Shown: positions 1 to 11,790 of the stretch, in pieces | Layout: every line of letters begins with the position of its first letter | Position numbering within the stretch: the first letter of the stretch is position 1 | Origin: Alligator mississippiensis | Taxonomy: Eukaryota; Chordata; Crocodylia; Alligatoridae | Length of the DNA: 64,000 nucleotides | Direction: 5' to 3' | NCBI RefSeq assembly: GCF_030867095.1 | Contig: NC_081827.1 | Coordinates: 210,237,310 to 210,301,309, forward strand | Position numbers and translations under genes: made by a program | Notes under the pieces: generated by a model | Databases searched by the model: none | What the model saw: only the letters and a program-made list of their open reading frames with translations | Told to the model about the DNA's origin: nothing

Positions 1-633
1 ATTCTGGGGTGATTCAGCTACAGCCAGTATTCCTTTTCAGTCTTGAGAGGGAAAAATGTGGTTGCTCAGTCTGTCAGATAGCATTTTGAAGCACTGCAGT
101 GGCTCAGAATAGCTACCTGTACCAGAGCAGTGTCTCTATCCAACCAAGTGGTTACAGTGTTCCAGGAGACGACTTGGCAGAGAAGACTGGAAACGTTTAG
201 CTACCCAGAACACTGGAAGGTAAAGAGAAGCAAGAAAAGTAAAGCCTGCTGTGTCAGTTGCCCAGTGATCGACTATCCTGTGCTGGAAGGTGTTCATCAC
301 ACCAGTAGGTGGCCCAAACCAGATTTTGGAAGTAGCAGTGATATAAGGAATGCACGCAGACCTAGCCTAGCACATTTTAAGCCTGGATGTTCAGAAAAGA
401 TGATGAGGGGGCACTGCAGCACTGAAAGGAAAGATCTCTTAAAAGAGAACCAGGAAAACCAAGCAAAGAAAATCTAGCATTTAGCAAATGTTTCATTTGG
501 CTAAGTAGGTGTTTTTGGATCTGCCATAGCAAGGCAATCAAGGTGATTAAAGAAAGATGAAGCAGCAAAATTAAATGTGATGTGGTCTATTTTCTTGTTT
601 ATATGAATTAATAATTGATGGTGAAAAAGGATC
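1..633. other. WIPF1 intron, no recognised element
   Basis: This stretch lies upstream of the first visible WIPF1 exon and is presumed intron. A 115-residue open frame starts near 130, but it has no recognisable domain, no convincing splice borders and no low-complexity signature of WIPF1. I see no repeat family that I can name here. Confidence 0.5.
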
Positions 634-800
634 AGCTCCAGAATCATAGAGAAGTAGGGCTGGAAGGGACCTCCAGAGGTCATCTAGTCCAACCCCCTGC
701 TTGAGGCAGGATCATTCCTATCCAAATAATCCTATACAATCCCTAATACCATCAGTCCTGACACAACACAGACCTAATACCCTAACCTGCCATAGGTAAT
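634..800 (-). repeat. CR1 LINE 3' end, truncated
   Basis: Read on the minus strand, this ends with the typical CR1 terminus: GACTAGATGACCTC, then CCCTTCCAGCCC, then a short ATTCT-type end. The + strand shows agaatcatag, then gctggaagggacc and catctagtccaacccc. Only the last 150 bp or so of the LINE are present, as is usual for 5'-truncated CR1 copies. The inner edge is not sharp. Confidence 0.8.
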
Positions 801-1134
801 GCAGGGAAACTGTGGAAGCCAATGTCCTGTTCTATAAAAGGTTGTCAATACATGCTCAAGAGAACCCAGGTAGAGGGCCACTGCCCCCACCCCAACTGCA
901 GAGGAAGGTCTGTACCAATCTGACCGTTGAGTAAAAATGTGCAGCAGGCTACAACCTACAAAGTTGAATCCAGCCTAGTGTAATGAACAAAGGAGAGAGG
1001 TATAACTGAGCTTTCCATATAACACTTCTTTCTCCTTTCTCTGTGGGAGGGACCGCATAATAATACTTTTTAATCCACAGCTATAAAAATACTTTAATTT
1101 TTTAAAAAAAAGGAACAATTATATTTACCCACTT

Positions 1135-1240
1135 TTCCAAAGAGATACAGAGAAATGACTTGGTCAACATCACCCAGTAAGTCAGTAGCACAGCAAAAAA
1201 TAGAATCCTACTCTTCTGACTGCCAGGTACGTCTTCTTTC
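1135..1240 (-). repeat. MIR-like (CORE-SINE) fragment
   Basis: The + strand reads like antisense MIR: agagaaatgacttggtcaac, then cccagtaagtcagtagcacagc, then a segment ending ctcttctgactgcc. These match the 'gtgacttgcccaaggtcac / cagcaagtcagtggcagagc' stretch of the ancient amniote MIR family, from memory. The copy is old and truncated. Confidence 0.55.
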
Positions 1241-1767
1241 ACTGGACCAGGTTTCACAGGAACTACTTCAGAGCAAACACTGCCATGTGCCATTTCAATG
1301 ATACCACCCATATGAACAACAGATAAAAGACTTTTTAAATAATAAAACCATTTCTGTCAGAGCATTTCTAGGCCTGGAGAAAAAGTGAAAGCTACAAATC
1401 TCCTTTTTCTAGATGGGCCTTGCTTAAATAAGTGTTTATGGCAGCAATATCACTGCCATTGAGGTTTGGGCACATTCAACAACTTAAAACTTGACAGACC
1501 ATTGACAGGAAGGACATCTCTTACCCCTCAGCTTGCTTACTAACACAAGCTGGAGAAGGATTAGGCATGAAAACCACAAAGAAACAAGACAAACATGAAG
1601 GTGTGAATGAAAATCATGTGGAATTCTCATAGCCCCAGTTTATTCTAGGCCTGGCTTCTACTCAGTGTCTGTTTCACAGTCCTTTAGTCCAAGGCGGATA
1701 AAAGGAGAGAGAGGACCTAGTCAAACACACTGACTATGTTTAAATCTTCTGTTTTTTATTTCAACAG

Positions 1768-1944
1768 AACCCAAAGGCTCTGGTGGTGGTGGCGGCGGCA
1801 GCAGCAGTTTTGGAGGAGGCGGCGGTGGAGGAGGTGCCGGCAGTGGGGGTGGTGGTGGCTATGGAGGAGGTGGGCCACCTGGCTTAGGAGGGCTGTTTCA
1901 ATCAGGAATGCCAAAGCTCAGATCTGCAGCAAATCGAGATACTG
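1768..1944 (+). CDS. WIPF1: WIPF1 exon, glycine-rich segment
   Basis: WIPF1 encodes WIP, the cytoplasmic partner of WASP and N-WASP. WIP stabilises WASP and links it to actin, profilin and SH3 proteins. This exon translates as PKGSGGG followed by a long Gly/Ser/Ala tract, then [20 protein letters not shown] and NRDT. The last part is nearly the human WIP sequence downstream of the WH2 domain. The acceptor is a T-rich tract ending tttcaacag at 1767 and the donor is ACTG|GTAAGG at 1945. The exon enters with two bases of a split codon and leaves with one. The preceding WH2-bearing exons lie before the window. The glycine tract is GGT/GGC/GGA-rich and likely varies in length between individuals. 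Identification rests on the exact C-terminal match and on continuity with the next four exons. Confidence 0.93.
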
Positions 1945-3509
1945 GTAAGGCGGATTTCCCAGACTGATGATGAATTCAATAAGAATAACAATTTTTTTCT
2001 CAGCCATGATATTACTAAAACCTCTATGCAAAACCTGTTGGCTCGGGGAGTTCCTCCAAATCCACTTAAACAAAAAGACAACTGAAATAACAGTGAAAGT
2101 TTAATTTTAAACTTTCAAGTGAGTAAACTTGAAAGAAAATGTATGTTCACTCTTGTACCTCAGTATTTCAGACTTTTTAAGTATTTGAGCCTATCCCGTG
2201 GGTGTGAGGCAGGGAGTTAGTGAAACAATTTCAGCTTTAATTTTAATTTTAATTTTGGGTGCTTCATATTTAGTGCTAGTTGTTTGAGGTATTTTGTGGG
2301 GGAAGTTAAGAGTCCTTCCTTCCCACACCCCCAACGTATTAACTGAAAAATAAAAATCTGAGGCAAGATGCCAACAGCTGAGTATAGTAATAAAGGCCCT
2401 CTTCCATGTCTGCATACTTTCAATGTGTGACTTCAAAAGAATTCCAAATTAGAACTCCATTACACACAAGGGAAGCAGAGCTACTCCCAAAATGGACAGT
2501 GCACTTCAACTCCAGAGAGACATAATTTTTCAGTTAGGGAATGAGGTAAGTATCCCAGCAGGCTGGTATGTAAGCTGTCATCTGTAGTATGTCCTAACTG
2601 GGGTTGCATTCATTTATATTTCACTGCTTTCAAAAGGAGCAACAGTGAAAATTCTTTCCCATGAACAAACATTCTATGACTGGAAATATTTATAAAACTG
2701 AGGATACACTAATTGGCACTGGTTGAGGAAGAACTGGGCTCTAATGTTTATAAAGCACTATTACATTGCTGTACATATTATAGATCAACACTAATCTTTC
2801 AGCACATGTTGATATGACACAGTACTGGAGAGCTGGTGTTATCTCTTGTGTCATGGCCTATTTTGGGACATCTTAATCCAAGTGTTCTTGGCATCACAGG
2901 CTAGTGTTTCTTCAACAGCAAGGCTATGTTTGTCTGGAGAATACAAAAACAAACCAATAGAAAATGAGAATTAAAAAGGGAAGAAAAGAGAATCCATTTT
3001 GCCTTGAATTATGTTTCTATTCTGTTTCGTTCTCTGAGTTCTATCAAATATTGATTACTTTTAAGATTGCTTTGCCAATGATTGAAAATCCCAAAGAACT
3101 GCTTTTTACTGTTTCTCCAAAGGGAACCTCTTTCTTCCTGTGTTCTTAGTCAACATTTGCATCAAGGCAGCATAAATATTTATAAAATTTGCAGTAGTCT
3201 ATGATGGTTTTAGTCTATCATAAATAGTCCTCTCCTTGCAGTCTTCCCATGGTAAAACAACAATTACTCTGGAGTTGCTGCCACACATTTATTAAACTAT
3301 CGGCTAAGTATTCTTCTGGGCAAAATCCTGAAGACTTCAGTCACTACTTATTAATTTCTTACTCAAGATAAACTCCCATGAAGCAAGGGCTTCAAGATTC
3401 AGCCCATTGTGAAAATGCCTTATACAATTCTTAGTTATTTACCATCTGTTGTCGCTTGACCAGCTTTTTACTCAAGTGTGAATAGCATTTGCCTGTCTTT
3501 TATTCTCAG
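1945..3509 (+). other. WIPF1 intron, no recognised element
   Basis: This 1565-bp intron is bounded by GTAAGG at its start and by tattctcag at 3501-3509. It contains short A- or T-rich runs, for example a taattttaattttaatttt tract near 2239. I recognise no transposon and no conserved coding segment. Confidence 0.8.
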
Positions 3510-4280
3510 ATTCTGGAGGAAGCAGACCACCAATACTACCACCAGGAGGAAGAACAACATCTGCCAAGCCCTTTTCACCTCCAGTGGGTGCAGGGCGATT
3601 CCCAGGACCACCACCTTCAGGGCCAAGAACTGCTGCTCCTGAACCACAAAGAAACCGAATGCCTCCTCCAAGACCTGATTTTAGTTCCAAACATGACATG
3701 GGACCCCCTCCAGTGCCCAATACTCCAAGACCCATTCCATCAGGTCTGCACAACAGAGGGTCCCCTCCTGTTCCAGGATTAAACAGGCAAAGCAATACAG
3801 TGCCTACCCCTCCACCTTTCCTAGGAAACCGAAATGCAGGATTTGGAGGATCTGTTCGCCAGTCAACTTCAAGTTCCTCATCCCCTAACCGGCCTCCCCT
3901 TCCTCCTACACCTAGCAGGTCAACAGATGACAAGCCATCACCACCACCACCACCACCTCCAACAGGAAACAGGCCACTCCTCAACAGGGAAAGTTCCTTA
4001 CCACCTCCTCCACCTCAGAATAATAAACCTCCTGTTCCTTCCACACCTCGACCATCCCTTGGGTCACAGGCTCCCCCACCACCTCCAAGCCGACCAGGCC
4101 CACCTCCAGTTCCACCCACTTCCAGTGGAAATGATGAAATGCCACGGCTTCCCCAAAGGAATTTATCTCTAGGTTCTCTTTCTTCACCCAGTTTGCCAGG
4201 GGCTGGTCGTTCTGGTCCTCTTCCTCCCCCTCCAAGTGAGAGACCACCTCCTCCCATAAGAGATCCACCTAGCAGATCAG
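3510..4280 (+). CDS. WIPF1: WIPF1 large proline-rich exon
   Basis: This 771-bp exon (257 codons, phase-preserving) encodes the central proline-rich region of WIP. It begins DSGGSRPPILPPGGRTTSAK and continues with PFSPPVGAGRFPGPP, EPQRNRMPPPRPD, then NRPPLPPTPSRSTDDK, NNKPPVPSTPRPS and GNDEMPRLPQRNLSLG, and ends PSERPPPPIRDPPSRS. Several PPPPPP blocks are profilin-binding (ABM-2 type) sites and PxxP motifs are SH3 ligands for partners such as Nck, CrkL and cortactin (family knowledge). The splice acceptor is tattctcag at 3501-3509 and the donor is TCAG|GTAAGG at 4281. The antisense strand also carries long open frames here. They are by-products of CCA/CCT codon bias and have no domain. Confidence 0.96.
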
Positions 4281-6583
4281 GTAAGGCAATTTATATGATT
4301 TCAGCTCAACAGACCACACTCATAGTGGCTGAAATAATTGTAGTCACAAGTGTTTTTGTGAAATAAAGTACTTTGAATAACTTTGGTTTACTTCATGATT
4401 TTCCCAGCATAACATGGGCTGTAGACTTAACTAGATTAAACTGTTTTGCCATATAAACTGATGCCATAGTACCAAATGCCAATTAATATTAATAAATTGT
4501 AGTTTTCCTTTCATAGAAAAAGAGTAATTAACTTTCTGTTTCACCAACATTGGGCATACCCCCTTAGAAGTAAACAGACAAACTTGAGTTAACTGTCACA
4601 ACCTGACTTTGTTCAGCAGTTACTTTCCCAGAAAGATGGGTCTTTTTGCTACTACTACATACCTTTGTACACTTAGACTGATTACAAAGACCATCCCACC
4701 AAACATATTTTAACAGTGTAAAAAAATAAAGTCTTTGTATATTCATATCTAGTATTTACATATTCATTATTATTGTTGTAGTTAATAGTGGTTACAGAAA
4801 TGTATTTGTCCACTATGTTCTCTGGTACAGAAAACTCCTTTTACCTTGGGGTCCAATTATGCAAGAATCTTTTCTCCTGAAAATTAGTACAGTTTAGGGC
4901 AGCTTTCACATGAATAAAAGTTTGCAGAATTCAGCCATCTGCATGCTAATTATTGTAATAAGAAATGTATCCAACAGCAGTTAAACATAATGACACCTTT
5001 TCTGCCTAAATAAACCATGGTGATATTTTATAATACAGTTCGCATTCATTTATGAACATAGGGGTTGCCATTTCCCTGACCTCATCCTATTCTGTGTGAA
5101 ATAACTAGTGCTTCTGCCCCTAAACATATGCATGTGCCTTACATGAATCTTAAGAGATCTATCAAAGACTACATCCATCCATACGCAGCCTTCCAGCTTC
5201 TTCTAACAACCCAGGCAACAACACAGGTCACTGACAATATAACACCTGTGGTAGCTTTGCTGCCAAACAATCCCAGGCTGGCCACAGAAATGCTTCTTTA
5301 TAGTTTCACAGAGGGGTGAACTGTCCTCATGTAATACCAGCCCAGTCATCATTCACAGGATGGATCAAAGTTTCAGAGAGTGGCTGTGATTATTCAGACA
5401 GCTACCTCTGTCTCCATTCTTCCAGTGCATTTTGTGGGGCTCCCTTGTTCAGAGATCATCACAGGCTGCTAATAGTGATTTTCTTGGTCATATAGGAAGT
5501 AGAGGGAAATGGTGGTTGTATTTCTTTTAATGCAACTCTTCAGTATTGACGATGTTAGAAAAAAAAGAGAGAGAAATAATTCAGAAAGATATTAAATGAG
5601 CCCTCACTAATCAAGCATCATTCCAGGAATGCAAGCTGCAGTACCTCATAAATGCAAACCATAAAATACAAGGAATTTCTTGCAACATTTTTTCATGTTT
5701 TCTGACAGCATTGCAATATCTGCTGATCTTTAAATATATATATATATGTGACTAGATTTCATCAGGATGGAGGAATGCTTAATAAAAAATAATAATTAAC
5801 AGAATCTCAAATCTCCCAATTGTCCCACAGTGTGTGGGAGGCCTTTTATGTTGGATCCTGGCATTTTATTTCGCCAGTTATTCAAATGCACCAACATTGG
5901 AAATGTTACAATCTGTCTGTGAGATCTGTTTCTAATTTAGAGGTAGATGGATATACTCCAACTACAGCAGAACATGGCACATAGCAAATATTTGTATAAG
6001 CAAGGGAACTGATGCCACACTGCTTAAGACTGCTGCAATTGGATTGAATTTTACTTTACCCCACACCACTAGTAGGATCTATTCCCGACACCCTGAGTGG
6101 ATCACACTACTGCAAGGAGGAGCCTTACTTAAGGTCTGGCTTGAAGGAATGTGGCATGAACCAGATTCTCTTACATTATACTGACACTTGGTTGTAGCTT
6201 CAGCTCTGTAGTCAGCATAAGTTTGAGGGGCTTGAGAGCTGCTTTAAGATGGTACACAGGAACTACCATTGCAGAGGGAGGTATACAAAGGTGAGCTTTA
6301 TACATGAGCAATGAGTAACCTGCACGTCTGCAGAGCAGCCCTGCTTTCAAGAGATGGTGAATCAGGAAAATGATTTTGAAAGACTGCATTACTGCATCCT
6401 GATTCTTCCCTTTGACTAATGGGGCAAACCAGACCCATCTCCTACATCTGGGATCCACCCAATAACCTCTGTCTTATTTGTTAGTCAGAGGCAGTGATAC
6501 AAGGCAATAAACACTTTGAGGTGATAGAATAATGGAATGTTATACACAATATGGTATTTATTTGTCTCTCTCTCTTGATCCAG
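4281..6583 (+). other. WIPF1 intron, no recognised element
   Basis: This 2.3 kb AT-rich intron has a short (AT)n run near 5736-5748. It contains no open frame with recognisable homology and no repeat that I can assign. It ends with a pyrimidine tract, tctctctctcttgatccag, before 6584. Confidence 0.75.
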
Positions 6584-6799
6584 GACCACTTCCCCCTCCT
6601 CCTCCTTTAAGCAGAAACAATAGCACTTCACGGGCGTTGCCTGCTACTCCACAGTTACCTTCCAGAGCAGGATTAGAAACCCAGAGAGGTGGAGTAAGGC
6701 CTCCACTTCCTCCTGAGAGACCTGGCTCTGGAGCTCCTCTACCACCACCTCCACCCTCATCAGCAATCAGAAATGGGTTCCAGGACTCATCATGTGAAG
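6584..6799 (+). CDS. WIPF1: WIPF1 exon, second proline-rich segment
   Basis: This 216-bp, phase-preserving exon encodes the part of WIP after the main proline-rich region. It reads PLPPPPPLSRNNSTSRALPA, then TPQLPSRAGLETQRGG, VRPPLPPERPGSGAPLPPPP and SAIRNGFQDSSCE. The human protein has RNGFQDSPCE at the same place, directly before the WASP-binding motif. The acceptor is cttgatccag and the donor is GAAG|GTGAGC. The proline runs are further profilin and SH3 sites. An antisense glycine-rich frame over the exon is a shadow. Confidence 0.95.
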
Positions 6800-7993
6800 G
6801 TGAGCTGTGCTTCTCAGGACCTCTGCCTAAATACAAACTGAATAAATATTTGAGGATTTGGCCCAAGGACTTAGGTGTAACATGATACTTTGATCCTAAT
6901 TTTGAATTCTCAGCAGTTTTTTTTATAGGGGGTATTCCTGATTGACACAAGTAGAATTTGAGTCCAGGCCAGACCTACCTTTTAGGGAATTAGGTAAATG
7001 CTATCTGCAGAAACCAGACACACAGTCAATGATAATGATAAGATCAAACCAGCAATTGAGTCAGGCTTGATTAAGTACTGGGCAACAGAAATAACTCCTC
7101 AAAAGTAAACTAAAAAAGGAAATGTATTTGCCCTTTTTTTTTGCTACTTTGTGTATGGTGTAAGACCTGAAGGATTTATTTTCTTATTATTTATGCTAAT
7201 TCAGGTTTTCTCTCCCCTGAAACTGTTTGGAAGGCTCAACTACTTGCATAATGAAATCAGGAGAAACTAAATGCTGAACAACAGAGAGAGGGAGGAATAG
7301 TTAGGCCTATGTTTGGAATTTGAATTTTTTTTTGAGAATTCTTATTTAAATAGTACCTATTGAACAGTTGGGATAAAGGGTATATGTGTTAAAGCAAGCA
7401 GAAAAGGATTTTAAACAATCCTTTTGAACACTCTTTATGTTCAATCCATGGGAGTTTTCCTTATATAAGCAATGCAAAACTGGGCTCCAGAATAAATGAT
7501 TCTGCCGTGAACTGCTGGTGAAATTTACTCAGATCATTGCTCTCTTCCTCAGTACAAAAAACAACATTACAAGAATGTTGTCATTGCAACATGCTGAAGT
7601 GATCAAAAGGCAGGAAAAGACATAGTTAAAGCTACAAGTGCACCCCAGAGCACCTGTATTCAGATAAAAAGACAAAATGTAGATTATTCTTTCCATTATT
7701 TTGGTAGCAAAACATATCAGCTCTTTTTACTCTTAACATATTATTGTGGTTCTGTCATATAACTAAGGGTATCAACATATTACCTAGGTATTCAATGAAT
7801 ACTAATTCTGTATTTTTATACATCTTGCATAAGTTGTAAACTTTTTTTTTTACACTGAATTTTACCACAGTGGTTATTAATTCTTATTCTTTCTAAAATG
7901 GATTTTCAACTAGAACCTTTCGTGATGATTGTACATTTTTACGTAACTCCTTTGTGACTGGCAGAAGATTAAAAAGTTTTTTTTTCTCTCCAG
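6800..7993 (+). other. WIPF1 intron, no recognised element
   Basis: This 1.2 kb AT-rich intron has T runs near 7131 and 7841. It ends in a long T tract plus ctctccag before 7994. No repeat or RNA gene was recognised. Confidence 0.75.
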
Positions 7994-8107
7994 ATGAGTG
8001 GGAAAGCAGATTTTCTTTCCATCCAATATCTGACTTGCCCCCTCCAGAGCCATATGTACCAATGGCTAAAAGTTATCCCAGTAAACTGGCAAGGAATGAA
8101 AGCCGAA
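7994..8107 (+). CDS. WIPF1: WIPF1 exon, WASP-binding segment
   Basis: This 114-bp, phase-preserving exon encodes the WASP/N-WASP EVH1-binding epitope: [22 protein letters not shown], then [16 protein letters not shown]. In human WIP this region is [16 protein letters not shown]. It wraps around the EVH1 domain and protects WASP from degradation. The two phenylalanines (human 454 and 456) and the DLPPPEP core are kept. The residue between the phenylalanines is serine here, where human has tyrosine 455. The segment after EPYV is PMAK where human has QTTK. The acceptor is ttttctctccag and the donor is CCGA|GTAAGT. Confidence 0.95.
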
Positions 8108-8241
8108 GTAAGTTGGGTTTTGTTAATTTTTGTTTTGATTTGCATTTCTTTGCTAATTATGGTCCTTAAATGGTACAGTGATGAGAGAGGAATAACTACC
8201 TTCATTGAACAACATTCTCAGCAAGGAATATGTCTTCAATA

Positions 8242-8491
8242 CTGTATTTATTTGAATCCAAGATGAGGTCTTTTGTCCCAAACAAATACTGGGGGGCAGG
8301 TATTGTCTTAAATTTGAGTACCAGTCTGAAGTTCATCTTTGGCTTCTGCTCCAGGCTAAGGGCTGAAGTCAGAGCTGAGCCACTGCAAGCCCTGGGTCAG
8401 GGTGGATCATGCAGTGGGGAAGTGGGCTCATGGCAGAGGAAGCATGGGGTCATCTTAAATTCAAAGTCATCTTGGATTCAGGTAAACACAG
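8242..8491. mobile_element. pogo/mariner-like MITE with 28-bp TIRs
   Basis: The left end CTGTATTTATTTGAATCCAA is matched by an inverted right end. Read in reverse, the right end is CTGTGTTTACCTGAATCCAA, continuing into GATGA on both sides. The element is flanked by TA at 8240-8241 and 8492-8493, the target duplication of the Tc1/mariner/pogo group. The 250 bp are non-coding, so this is a non-autonomous copy. A half copy of the same family appears near 10295. Confidence 0.8.
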
Positions 8492-8547
8492 TAGTTGAAA
8501 ATAATTGGAAATAAGTGGTATCTGTATCTATTTGGCTTCCCTTAGAA

Positions 8548-8808
8548 CAGGACTGTACAACTTCTGAGTGCCTGGAGGCCACAGGCTCCTGACCAGACAT
8601 TGCACAGGCTGCATGTCCCATGTGCCATGGCAATAGTGCCCCTCCATTGCACTGTCCAGTGACCGTGAAAGCTAAAGGAGGGAGGGGGAACCTAGAGATT
8701 CTGGCAGCAGGTACAATGAAGGGAGTGGCACCTGGACCAGGAGCCCAGGGACTGCAGCATAATTCCTCAGGAGCCACATGCAGCCTGCAGGCCACCAAAA
8801 CAGCACTG
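8548..8808. mobile_element. hAT MITE with 8-bp duplication
   Basis: The element starts CAGGACTGTACAAC and ends GCACTG. It is flanked by CCTTAGAA at 8540-8547 and CCTTAGGC at 8809-8816 (6 of 8 identical). The interior is GC-rich and has no transposase. The TA at positions 4-5 of the duplication suits Buster-type hAT elements. Confidence 0.65.
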
Positions 8809-8859
8809 CCTTAGGCTGAACTTATTAAGTTCTCTGTTAATTGCTGTAACAAGGACCCC

Positions 8860-9990
8860 AACTGCTGTTACTTGAAGAGGGAGGGAACGACACTCTATGG
8901 CTGCAAGCTAGGGCAGGCAGCTGAATTAGTGCCAGCTAAAAAAAAGGTAGTCAGCCCATGGAAGGCAGTGATAGTAGATATAAAGTGACTTTCCTAGAGC
9001 AAGCTGCTTTGCAGTAGGCAGCAAGGGGTAGGACTGCAGGCAGTCAGGTAGAGACTGCAGAGCAGCTAAATTGGCTGCAACAGAGGGGAGCAGGCTAAGG
9101 GTAAAATCTTGTCCAGTTAAGAGATCAGGTGACTGGGACAGAGTAGAGCCCATGGTAGTATAAAGCTTGGCTCCTGAGCCAAAGGCAGTAATCTGACTTC
9201 AAGCACTACAGGGAGAGGAGCTCCTAAGGGTGATGCTGCTGGTGGGAAATCCCCAGGCAACAAAGGTACCCTGGAGAGCTGGAGGGAGACAGCTGAGAGG
9301 AAAGTAGGAGTTGCTGTTGGTGGGCAAAGACCCAGGACTGGTGTTTAAGTTTGGTTTTAGTCATTTTGTTTATGTTGACCATTGTGGCTGTGAGGCATGG
9401 GCATGGCTGTAGGAGAGAAGGGAGGCCACAAAGGGGTGCCCTTGGGAGAGGGCACTGTTAAGGATAGATTGTAGAAGATGGCAGGCCTACAAAGCCACAA
9501 GAGATGCCAGTGTGGCACGTGGTAGTTTGAGTTCCAGCCAGGGGTCTAGTGGCTTGCACTGGGGTAGGGCTGGCTGTCCAGTGAATAGCATAGTCAGAGA
9601 GAGTGAACTGTAAAAGAGGACAGCCAATTGAGGGCATCAGAGAAGGTGTGAGCCCTGAGAAAGGAAGATAGGTGTGGGTACTAGAGGAAGGACAGGCCCC
9701 AGGAATAGAGAGACATATTGTATTCACTGAGGCCAAGAATGAAAAGAGAAGCCTTGCTCAGAGAGATGAAATAAATGATCAGGCCAGACCATGATGATGA
9801 GATCAGGGCAGAGTGCCAGCTCACTCTGGTATCCTGATGTCAGCCTCCCAAGTTAATATCAAATTTTACATCAAACTGTGGCAATTAAAGTAACAGGGCA
9901 GTATCCTGAGAAAGCCAGAGTCTGAGAACAGAATTAGTGTAGCCACAAGGGAACACCATGGCTGTCTTCAGAGGCAGATCCTGCTACAAC
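8860..9990. repeat. unclassified GC-richer segment, possible repeat
   Basis: The composition changes from the AT-rich intron to G-rich, mostly unstructured sequence. It contains pieces such as gcccttgggagagggcact near 9439 that look repeat-derived. A TATA-like gtataaagc lies near 9158. I could not find paired ends, duplications or a coding frame with homology, so no family is named. Confidence 0.25.
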
Positions 9991-10292
9991 TGCTGTCGCC
10001 CAATTTCTGCTGACTCCTGGCTACACAAGCCAGTCAGCCAACCTAGAACTCACCCTTCTGCCTTATGTGTGAAAGTGCAATTCTTATTAAATTCAGCAAA
10101 GGTAGCTGGAGTATATTGGAGGGCAAAATTGGTATTAATGAGCAAAAAGAATTTAATGGCTGAGTCAGCGGCATACCCAGGGTGAGCTGAATTGGGCAGC
10201 CACCCCTGGCACTGGCATGGCAGAGTGGAGGTAAGTGGTAAATAAGTCAGCCAGAAAGTCCATACAATACTATCAATAAAATAAAATGTATA

Positions 10293-10450
10293 CAGTACCA
10301 TACTTACTTGAAGATAAGATGACCCCCAAATAATTGGATTCTATGTATGGAAAAATTATAAATTTGTTATCATTTTCCAGGTATAGAATTTTATCACTGG
10401 AGGTTTGCTACAGCAGGGAAAATAAATCTGGGGGGGTCAGGTGGCCCCAT
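10293..10450. mobile_element. half copy of the pogo/mariner-like MITE
   Basis: The stretch starting taccatacttacttgaagat and continuing aagatgaccccc resembles the left TIR of the element at 8242-8491. No matching right end was found nearby, so the copy appears truncated. Confidence 0.4.
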
Positions 10451-11462
10451 TACCCTCTGCCCCCTAACTCTTTCCCTCTGCAGCTTCTTCCCCCGCTGCT
10501 TACTGTCAGTCAGACTGGGCTCTCCCTGAACACGTGGAAGTGAGAAGCAAGTTTGAAAACACTTACTTTAAAATAAATATGCCTAGAAATCTTGTCATAT
10601 AGGCAAATTCTTATGGGTACCCATAGACTTATTTAATCCAGAAGTGGTGCCTTTTACCACTTTTGAAACTGCTGAAAGTTTTAGCACAGGTACTCCATAA
10701 ACAAAATAATAGGCAGCTCTTTTGCACCTACTTAGAGAGAGTAGAAACAATGTATAGTATTAGTCCAAAGCCAAAAGGCTCCTGATTTACCATATAGTTC
10801 GTTGGGCTCCAGATATGCCCTTCACAAAGGATCTTTGTGCTGATTAGCGCCCCCACTTCCCACTTATGACTGGAACTGGGTGCTCTTGTCACAAGTCCTG
10901 GGATCCTCCAAAAAATTATATGCAGATGAAGCACAGGGCAGCCTGGTCCAGCTCCATCTCATGAAGGGCAAGGTCACACTAATCATTTGTTATGGACTGA
11001 GAGATGAGGCAACAGAGAAATTTTGGGTAATCTGTTTGGGCCCCCATTTGGTGATATTTGCCAGACATTTAAGGCTGGTAAAGAAACGGGAACAATTGGA
11101 AATGGGAAAGAAAGGCATAGCTCAGCTGTGGGAGTGTAGAGGAAGGCAAAATATAATCAGTGTAGCAGCTCCCCATGGCTTGAAAAACAGTCAGTGCTGA
11201 GGGGAATTGTGTGCAATGAATATTACTATATTTTTTTATGCAGGTAATTGATCGGTTCCCATCAATTTTGTGGCATTGGGAACCAACGAGGTGGGTTGCA
11301 CCCTTGTCTGCTTGCAGACAGGACTCCCTACAAGAGCCTCATGGTTAGCTTCCCACTGGCCAGCTTCCAGTGAGAGGATCTTGGCTACATGCCAACTTTA
11401 TGGAAAATCTACTCTCTGTTTGCTCCTGTGGCCATACAGCTAAGGGCAAGCAAAACTCAAGG

Positions 11463-11790
11463 GCATTCGAACCCCAAGCTTCTGGTCTTGGGCCTGCACA
11501 TAGGATGCCCACCAAAGGATTTGGAAGCATCTGAAACCCCAGGCAGGGGTAGAGGATGCTTGCCACTAGTAGGGCCACATATGGTTCTTGAATGACTCAT
11601 GGATTTGGAATTGATTTGGCTGATTTGACTTTGGACACAAAAAATTTTCCTTTAAAAAAAATAAAAAAGAATTGTGGCAGTGGGGAGCTGCTTTCAAGCT
11701 TTTCCCCTAGTGAGGTGGGGGCATCTGAACTCCTAAGGCTTCTGGGCTTGGGGCTTGCATGTAGGATGCCACCTAAAAAAAAAAGGTTCC
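11463..11790 (+). repeat. pair of degenerate direct repeats
   Basis: A segment at about 11463-11530 (gggcattcgaaccccaagct, then tcttgggcctgcacatagga, tgcccacc) recurs at about 11720-11785 (gggcatctgaactcctaagg, then cttggggcttgcatgtagga, tgccacc). The two share roughly three quarters of their bases and lie about 250 bp apart. The family is unknown. Confidence 0.5.

Noticed and set aside
3472-4268. Long antisense and out-of-frame open frames over the WIPF1 proline-rich exon
   Set aside because: They arise from CCA/CCT repeats and give Gly-rich or His-rich sequence without domains. The + frame matches WIP exactly.
11245-11280. Short inverted repeat ggttccca … tgggaacc as a regulatory hairpin
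   Set aside because: Eight base pairs in an unremarkable intron are expected by chance at this scale.
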